Source of the DNA: Iphinoe sp. HA4291-MV1
Lineage (GTDB): Bacteria > Cyanobacteriota > Cyanobacteriia > Cyanobacteriales > Nostocaceae
DNA: 64,000 bases
Assembly: GCA_019359415.1 (NCBI GenBank)
Contig: JAHHHH010000014.1
Span: 47,842-111,841, forward strand
Direction: 5' to 3'
Shown: positions 58,981 to 64,000 of the stretch, in pieces
How the letters are laid out: every line of letters starts with the position of its first letter
Numbering within the stretch: position 1 is the stretch's first letter
Program-made: the position numbers and the translations under genes
The notes under the pieces: generated by a model
Told to the model about the DNA's origin: nothing
Seen by the model: only the letters and a program-made list of their open reading frames with translations
Databases searched by the model: none

Positions 58981-59631
58981 ATGTCATGTGCAGCTTTAAC
59001 TATGTCAATTCTTGACTCCAATCAAAGTTATACTTTCAGCCAATACTTTGAGCTTGGCTTTGAAGCTAGCGAACTCGCTCAAGAATTTGGCTATAGTTTA
59101 ACTCGAAAAACGCTCAATTTACCCCAGTTTCCTGATGAACTTGACCGTTTGGAAGAATTACGCGATCGCATTGAAGAAGTACTACCATTTGTACCGTTGA
59201 CTAACGAACTTGCAAGACGAGAAATTCTCATCTCGCGGGTGATAACAGAGTTAATTCATTACACACAGGCAGAATTACGAATTGAATATAGTTTGAAGGT
59301 TTCTAATTGGCTTCAAGGCAATTTAGATTATCTACTGCGGCTAAATTCCGTCAATCAACTATTAGTCATTGAGGCAAAATACGAAGATTTGACGCGAGGG
59401 TTTACGCAGTTAGTCGCTGAATTGGTGGCACTCGACCAGTGGTCTGGCTCGACCACAGTTGACCAACAGCCAATTTTAATTGGCGTTGTTTCTACAGGTA
59501 CAATATGGCAATTTGGTAGGCTTTATCGCAATACAAAACATTTTGAACAGGGGATTAATAGCTATCGGGTTCCTGAAGATTTGGAGCAAGTCATGCGAAT
59601 TTTGGTAGCGGCTTTGAAAGGAAATAAATGA
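58981..59631 (+). CDS. PD-(D/E)XK-like nuclease-fold protein, hypothetical
   Basis: The 216-residue protein contains L-L-V-I-E-A-K-Y-E-D-L-T-R-G-F-T-Q-L, matching the E-x-K strand of restriction-endonuclease-like folds. The other parts are helical. ATG 59002 is an alternative start. Function unknown. It ends at a bidirectional hairpin with murT. Confidence 0.6.
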   Translation: MSCAALTMSILDSNQSYTFSQYFELGFEASELAQEFGYSLTRKTLNLPQFPDELDRLEELRDRIEEVLPFVPLTNELARREILISRVITELIHYTQAELRIEYSLKVSNWLQGNLDYLLRLNSVNQLLVIEAKYEDLTRGFTQLVAELVALDQWSGSTTVDQQPILIGVVSTGTIWQFGRLYRNTKHFEQGINSYRVPEDLEQVMRILVAALKGNK

Positions 59632-59670
59632 ACGACCCCGGCTTCAACGAAGTAAGCCGAGGTCATTCAT
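59628..59670. terminator. Bidirectional hairpin between the nuclease-like gene and murT
   Basis: ATGAACGACCCCGGCTT pairs with AAGCCGAGGTCATTCAT (17 positions, two mismatches) around a 9-base loop, overlapping the ends of both convergent genes. Confidence 0.7.
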
Positions 59671-61004
59671 AGAATCTTCCTACCAGTCAGCACTTCTCGC
59701 ACTTCGAGCATGGCAGAATAGGTAGGTAATATGTGCAAAGTTTCATTATCTGGTGTGTGTTCCAGTGCGGTTGCAATTGCTTGTCGCAAATCTTCTTCAA
59801 CAATTAAATTGAAATGACTTTGAGAGGTCTTTTCACTGTAACGTAGACGTAGCGCCATGTCATAAACGCGATCGCCACTCACAACTAAAGTCCCTCCCCG
59901 TTCTACCAACTTCTCTGTATCGACATCCCAAATCCAAGATACATCCGTTCCATCGGGTGTCCTGTCGTTAAGCACAAGCAGTGTTGTTTTGTCAAGACTT
60001 TGAGTGACCACGCGAATTGTTTCATTCGTCCCCACAGGATTTTTTGATAATAAAATTCGTACTCGTTTACCGTCAACTTCTAACTCTTCAGCACGACCAA
60101 ATGCAGCTTGGAAGTTATTAATAGTATCTAGGATAGTTGCTTCATCAACTCCTAATTCTATCGCAGCACTAGCGGCTGCCAAAGTATTATATTTGTTGTA
60201 TAAGCCTACAAGTATTTGTGGAAATTCGCTGCTATCAAGCGCGGGTTGACTTCTACGAAAGCCACACTTAGGACAGTGAAAATCTCCTAAATGGGACAAG
60301 TAAACTCCTTTGTAATCAAGTGAGTGTCCGCAACTAGGACAAAATATAGAATCGACAGCGTGAGGAATTTCATCTAAATAATTTTCTGGCTCATTCAAGC
60401 CAAAGAATAACACCCGCTGCGGTAACTGCTGACCAAGATAAGATAAGGTTGGGTCATCAGCATTAGGAATGACGACTGTTTCTTGTGGAAGCTCGGAAAT
60501 GACTTTTGTCCAACGCTTGCTAATTGTATCAACTTCCCCATACCTATCGAGTTGATCGCGAAACAGGTTTAAACAGAGGATGAGCCGAGGCTGAATTGGT
60601 GCGAGAATCTTCGGTAGGATATTTTCATCGACTTCTAAAATGGCGTAATCAACATCTAATCTGCCTACTAGGTTAGTGCTTTCCAACAGCGCAGTCATCA
60701 AGCCGTTTTCTAGATTTGCGCCTGTTGAGTTGTGAGCAACGCGATACCCTTTGCGTTCTAGAATTGAGCACAGAAGCAGCGATGTGGTTGTTTTGCCATT
60801 AGTACCAGCAATCAAAATGACTCCGTTCTTGACTTGCTGAGTTAATAACTGCAACAGTCGGGGTTCAATGCGACGCGCCAGAGAACCTGGTAAAACACTC
60901 GCCGCACCCAAGCGGAGCGATCGCACTCCTAAAGTGACGCTTTTTGCGACTGACACAGCAAAAGCCAGTCGTATCCTGTTTATCAGTTGAATTTTGTTTC
61001 CCAC
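59667..61004 (-). CDS. murT: MurT: Mur-ligase-like subunit of lipid II amidotransferase
   Basis: The 445-residue protein has the ATP loop A-G-T-N-G-K-T-T-T, a zinc ribbon (C-P-S-C-G and C-P-K-C-G, about residues 230-260) and the C-terminal Asp region (L-N-D-R-T-P-D-G-T-D-V-S-W-I-W-D). This is the MurT type, which with GatD amidates lipid II in Gram-positives; homologues occur in cyanobacteria. Confidence 0.9.
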   Translation of the reverse strand: MGNKIQLINRIRLAFAVSVAKSVTLGVRSLRLGAASVLPGSLARRIEPRLLQLLTQQVKNGVILIAGTNGKTTTSLLLCSILERKGYRVAHNSTGANLENGLMTALLESTNLVGRLDVDYAILEVDENILPKILAPIQPRLILCLNLFRDQLDRYGEVDTISKRWTKVISELPQETVVIPNADDPTLSYLGQQLPQRVLFFGLNEPENYLDEIPHAVDSIFCPSCGHSLDYKGVYLSHLGDFHCPKCGFRRSQPALDSSEFPQILVGLYNKYNTLAAASAAIELGVDEATILDTINNFQAAFGRAEELEVDGKRVRILLSKNPVGTNETIRVVTQSLDKTTLLVLNDRTPDGTDVSWIWDVDTEKLVERGGTLVVSGDRVYDMALRLRYSEKTSQSHFNLIVEEDLRQAIATALEHTPDNETLHILPTYSAMLEVREVLTGRKIL

Positions 61005-61162
61005 ATCAGTACCCTAATCTTGGTGAGTGTTGCTAGATTGTAGCCTTGAGTCTCAAATTTAATCATGTGAGTTTAACTAATTCTTGCCAAAATAGCCAGT
61101 TAAGGAGATGACAGGTGATATGTAACAGCATCGCCTCCAAACAACTACAATAAAAAAATTTA

Positions 61163-62101
61163 ATGACCGAGCAACGCGCTAATTACGATAGTCCTTGGAA
61201 GGACATTATTGAAGAATTTTTTCCTCGCTTTTTGGAATTCTTTTTCCCTTTGGCTTACGCTGTCATTGATTGGGAACAAGGCTATGAATTTCTCGATACA
61301 GAACTGCAACAACTAGAACCTGATGCAGAAATTGGTAAGCGACTCGTCGATAAAGTGGCAAAAGTTTGGCTACTCAATGGTGACGAAGCTTGGGTATTGG
61401 TTCATGTGGAAGTTCAAGGACAGTACGATAGTGAATTTGCTCAACGAATGTACACATACAATTATCGATTGTTTGACCGCCACAAAAAACAAGTTATTAG
61501 TTTAGCAGTTTTAGCGGACGAAGAAGCTTCTTGGCGACCTTCAAGTTACGGGTATTCACTAGGAGGATGTCGCGTTAATTTAGAGTTTCCCGTGGCAAAA
61601 CTGTTGGATTATGAAGCACAGTGGGAAACTCTAGAACAAAGCACCAATCCTTTCAGTGTAGTAGTCATGGCACATCTGAAAACCAAGGCGACGCACCGAA
61701 ACCCCAAAAGTCGGTTACATTGGAAATTGAGTTTAACCAGAAGACTATTTGAACAGGGATATAACCGAGAAGATATTCTGGGGTTGTTTCGATTTATTGA
61801 CTGGGTGATGGTATTACCAAAAGAATTAGCACACAGTTTTATACAAGAAGTTAGAAGTTACGAGGAGGTACAGAAGATGCGGTATGTAACTAGTATTGAA
61901 AGACTAGCGAAAGAAGAAGGAATTATCGAAACAAATCGAGAAAACGTAATTAAAATCCTACAGACGCGGTTTGGAGTAGTACCTGAACCAGTTGTGGAAG
62001 TCATTAATGGAATTGAGGATTTATCTGTACTGCAAACGCTTTTTACAAGAGCGATTACAATTGGTTCTATAGAAGAATTCCAGCAGCTTCTCAACGAATG
62101 A
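61163..62101 (+). CDS. Rpn/PD-(D/E)XK-type protein, transposase-associated family
   Basis: The 312-residue protein has the pattern V-L-V-H-V-E-V-Q-G-Q-Y-D-S-E-F-A-Q-R-M-Y, typical of a cyanobacterial family often called Rpn or PD-(D/E)XK nuclease family transposase. It probably acts on DNA, but whether it moves it is unclear. The C-terminal 60 residues form a helical DUF4351-like part. Neither terminal repeats nor partner genes are visible. Confidence 0.75.
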   Translation: MTEQRANYDSPWKDIIEEFFPRFLEFFFPLAYAVIDWEQGYEFLDTELQQLEPDAEIGKRLVDKVAKVWLLNGDEAWVLVHVEVQGQYDSEFAQRMYTYNYRLFDRHKKQVISLAVLADEEASWRPSSYGYSLGGCRVNLEFPVAKLLDYEAQWETLEQSTNPFSVVVMAHLKTKATHRNPKSRLHWKLSLTRRLFEQGYNREDILGLFRFIDWVMVLPKELAHSFIQEVRSYEEVQKMRYVTSIERLAKEEGIIETNRENVIKILQTRFGVVPEPVVEVINGIEDLSVLQTLFTRAITIGSIEEFQQLLNE

Positions 62102-62247
62102 ACATCTGAGAGAGAATCGTAAAAGATGAGATTCTCATCTTTATTTCTTTTCTTAAGGCGAACTTGCTTTTGTTTGTTCTTATCGTTAGTTGTTGTCATC
62201 TGATAGTATAAATAGAGAATATATTAACTCTTGAAAAAGGTGTAACC

Positions 62248-62424
62248 ATTCTTCCAACTTCTGAACAGGCATTAGTTTGCTTTACTCTCTGTCAAAGATT
62301 AACAAATATGTATCGACCTATTTTCCTGGTGCGTCTAGATGAACGTACAGGACAAATATTCATTTTGGCAGGAAATGAAACAGAAATTGTGATTAACCGT
62401 GATGGTAGGTGGGATTTATTATGA
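62248..62424 (+). CDS. DUF6888-like protein with apparent ATT start
   Basis: The 58-codon frame reads I-L-P-T-S-E-Q-A-L-V-C-F-T-L-C-Q-R-L and then M-Y-R-P-I-F-L-V-R-L-D-E-R-T-G-Q-I-F-I-L-A-G-N, characteristic of DUF6888. The frame has no ATG, GTG or TTG between the preceding stop (62209) and the conserved part. ATT 62248 lies 8 bases after AAAGG and may be the start. TGA overlaps the next ATG as ATGA. Confidence 0.6.
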   Translation: MLPTSEQALVCFTLCQRLTNMYRPIFLVRLDERTGQIFILAGNETEIVINRDGRWDLL

Positions 62425-62645
62425 CACAGCTAAATTTTCAGCAGATGAGTAGAGCAGAACTTCGTGCCTATATACTTGAACATCGAGATGATGAACAAGC
62501 TTTTCATGCTTACATGGACAAGTTGAAAAGTGAACCTGTTTTAGCAAATGGAACTCTGGGTGATCTCGAAGACTCTGCTCGTTTTTCGGAACTTCTTGAG
62601 AGAGTTCAAAAGACTAAGCAGGAACGTAGACGCTCTGATTTTTAG
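62421..62645 (+). CDS. DUF6887-like small protein
   Basis: From ATG 62421 it has 74 residues: M-S-R-A-E-L-R-A-Y-I-L-E-H-R-D-D-E-Q-A-F-H-A-Y-M is the family core. The gene follows the DUF6888-like frame with a 4-base overlap, the arrangement commonly seen for this pair in cyanobacteria. Function unknown; a toxin-antitoxin-like role is possible but unproven. Confidence 0.75.
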   Translation: MTQLNFQQMSRAELRAYILEHRDDEQAFHAYMDKLKSEPVLANGTLGDLEDSARFSELLERVQKTKQERRRSDF

Positions 62646-62785
62646 CGTTCGCGTTCGCGTAGCGTCTCCGTCAGGAGAAGCGGCTTCTTCGGAGCATCAC
62701 TGCTTGCAGAGGGCTTGTTTTGCCCAATCGTCCAACTTCTCCGCAGTACAATACGTTAGCAAACCTTCTCCGCAAGAGGCTTGCT
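62646..62785. repeat. Palindrome-rich stretch
   Basis: GCGTTCGCGTTCGCGTAGCG is followed by CTCCGTCAGGAG and CTTCTTCGGAG hairpins, similar to the repeats near 56770. No gene. Confidence 0.6.
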
Positions 62786-63874
62786 TCATCTCTGTCGTTT
62801 CTCAATCTCCACCATAGGTAAAAGCAACGTATCCTCAATTTCCTGTCTGACCTCCCGGCTGACATAACAATCACAATTCAGACAAGAAACTATTAGTAGA
62901 TTGGCATCGTAATACTGTTCCAACAACTCGTCTTGTACATCGCTGAACTGCCAATCATGCCCAATATTACGATATTGAACAATTGTACTTTTTAATTGCT
63001 GAGCCCAAGTCTTACCATGAGTCTTCCACCATGTCTTATACGTCTATTTGTCCTCACATTGGTCAGGTAGTTGTTCCTTAAGTTTTTGCAATTCTAAATT
63101 TGTTTCAGATGTATATAGGGCACACGCAAAAGAATAACTTACATCATCGTTTACGTTTACCTCATAATAGAACTCACAGACAGTTGCAAGCATAAGGGTG
63201 CTAGCTAGGTTTATATCTAGTTCAACGTCGTCGAGAGTCGTAGCTCTATTATTATCTAGAGCAAAAGCTAGATAGAATATATGAGCAATTTCTTTATAGT
63301 TACAATCGGGGTTTAAAGTTAGAATTGAGACGAGAGTTTTGTTTCGGAAATCTTGGTATTTTGTGAAGTTTGTAGGGCATATAGCACACTCAAGGTCAAA
63401 GTAAAAGGCTCGATCTACTGCTGTTTTCTCAGAGATTTCAACTGAAAAAGATTTCTGACTAACCCATGTCAAAAACTCTTGTAACTTCTCATCCTCTGCC
63501 AATAGCCCATCAACCTTCTGCTTCATCAACAGCACCAAGTCATCAGCCTTCCTCATCATCCCAGCAGTGAGCAAAAACACCTCTCGCCAGCGTTTCTCCG
63601 TAATATGCTTCACCAAACTTTCCCACGCAGAATTCGCAACAATTTCCCTAGCAGCAAAATACTCCTGAAACGTCAGATGTGAAAAGGAATAGATACCCTT
63701 TGCTCGTTGCACTAGTAACCCATGTTGTGCTTCAATCGACTTCAAAACAGCTTCACTGTCTAGTTCTAATTCCTTTACCTTAGTATGAGCATCACGTAAG
63801 TTGCGGATGAAGTCAGCGATGTATACCTCAACAGTTTTTTGCTTAAAGAAATAATCCTTCTGCTCAAATGTAGT
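62786..63874 (-). pseudogene. NACHT NTPase, C-terminal part, cut by a mobile element and a nonsense codon
   Basis: The frame is open from the element border (63874) as T-F-E-Q-K-D-Y-F-F-K-Q-K-T-V-E-V-Y-I-A-D. It includes G-I-Y-S-F-S-H-L-T-F-Q-E-Y-F-A-A-R-E, the late NACHT/STAND signature, and then a helical region. It meets TAG at 63044-63046 and continues in the same frame (T-Y-K-T-W-W-K-T-H-G-K-T-W-A-Q-Q-L) to TGA at 62786. The P-loop half would lie beyond the element. NACHT proteins of this kind can act in phage defence; this copy is not intact. Confidence 0.8.
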
Positions 63875-64000
63875 CAGGGTAAGCGCATCTAATTTTGTGC
63901 TTAAGAATACAGACTAATTTGCTAAAGTATAGAGCGGTGTATCGAATTTGAGCATGAAATGTGTTAGATAGTACGCTAATTAACAAAGCGTTCAATGATA
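63875..64000. mobile_element. End of an insertion element sharing the MITE terminal repeat (partial)
   Basis: It begins with CAGGGTAAGCGCATCT, identical to the left 16-bp end of the two MITEs. The next bases differ from them, so it is probably a fuller related element running off the window. It splits the NACHT frame. No transposase start is visible in the 126 bases seen. Confidence 0.7.

Noticed and set aside
62671-62874. A 67-codon minus-strand frame overlapping the end of the NACHT relic
   Set aside because: It runs across palindromic repeats and the real NACHT frame covers 62786 onwards.

Overview
The window looks like chromosomal DNA of a heterocyst-forming filamentous cyanobacterium. 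A complete hetR (minus strand, 22243-23142) is the strongest marker. It is supported by frequent HIP1 octamers (GCGATCGC), the heptamer-type short tandem repeats typical of Nostocales (near 9003, 21286, 22161 and 26619), and cyanobacterial families such as MurT/GatD, an orthocaspase, a sucrase/ferredoxin-like protein and DUF6887/6888. The genus cannot be fixed from the sequence. Coding density is moderate, and there are many relics, mobile-element footprints and palindromic repeats.

Layout. 1-1.1 kb: end of a ferric-reductase-like membrane gene and an exported protein. 1.3-3 kb: an ISAs1-type transposase relic abutting a beheaded NitT/TauT-type ABC permease. 3.2-6 kb: a LysR regulator and a MuiA-like protein. 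6.6-9 kb: an osmoprotectant ABC operon (ATPase, permease, binding protein). 9.3-11.4 kb: a subtilisin-like protease. 11.5-17.4 kb: a minus-strand cluster with a membrane-anchored Hsp70-like ATPase, a GrpE-like partner, a PIN toxin-antitoxin pair and a TPR protein. 18-19.3 kb: small coiled-coil gene and a TacT/TacA-type pair. 19.4-24.4 kb: moaA, rpsD, a Cys-rich exported protein, and hetR with a 1.26 kb gene-free upstream region. 24.4-31.9 kb: coiled-coil/EamA transporter, holB, thioredoxin, fabG, a frameshifted conserved gene, and an SDR carrying a CIA30 domain. 32-36.3 kb: hydrolase, epimerase, Ap4A phosphorylase, an NB-ARC relic and a ParE/RelE-type pair. 36.5-46.7 kb: orthocaspase with a substituted dyad, ATP sulfurylase, MscS channel, mnmA, SPOR protein, a broken EAD1-FGE gene and the NAD(P)HX repair enzyme. 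46.9-49.5 kb: relics around a sucrase/ferredoxin-like gene. 49.7-56.7 kb: site-2-type protease, lipoate ligase-like and YbjN-like genes, a Rieske gene broken by a small palindrome, a chorismate-utilising enzyme and an S10 peptidase. 57-61 kb: a 21-bp tandem array, then gatD and murT separated by dinB and a PD-(D/E)XK-like gene. 61-64 kb: a Rpn-like protein, a DUF6888/DUF6887 pair, and a NACHT gene killed by a mobile element and a nonsense codon.

How the genes work together. The coherent units are the osmoprotectant ABC operon, the three toxin-antitoxin-like pairs, the Hsp70-like/GrpE-like pair (the best candidate for a poorly described system), and MurT/GatD for peptidoglycan amidation. Several conflict-type genes are dead: NACHT, EAD1-FGE, NB-ARC, a LuxR-like HTH fragment and a PIN fragment.

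Mobile-element observations with direct sequence support. Two 224-bp copies of one MITE differ at a single base, and one has a perfect 10-bp target duplication. A third element end inside the NACHT gene has the same terminal repeat. Two small palindromes sit exactly inside HIP1 octamers, one in frame (transporter) and one causing a frameshift (Rieske gene). A 16-unit 21-bp array varies almost only at third codon positions of one minus-strand frame that encodes a heptad coiled coil.
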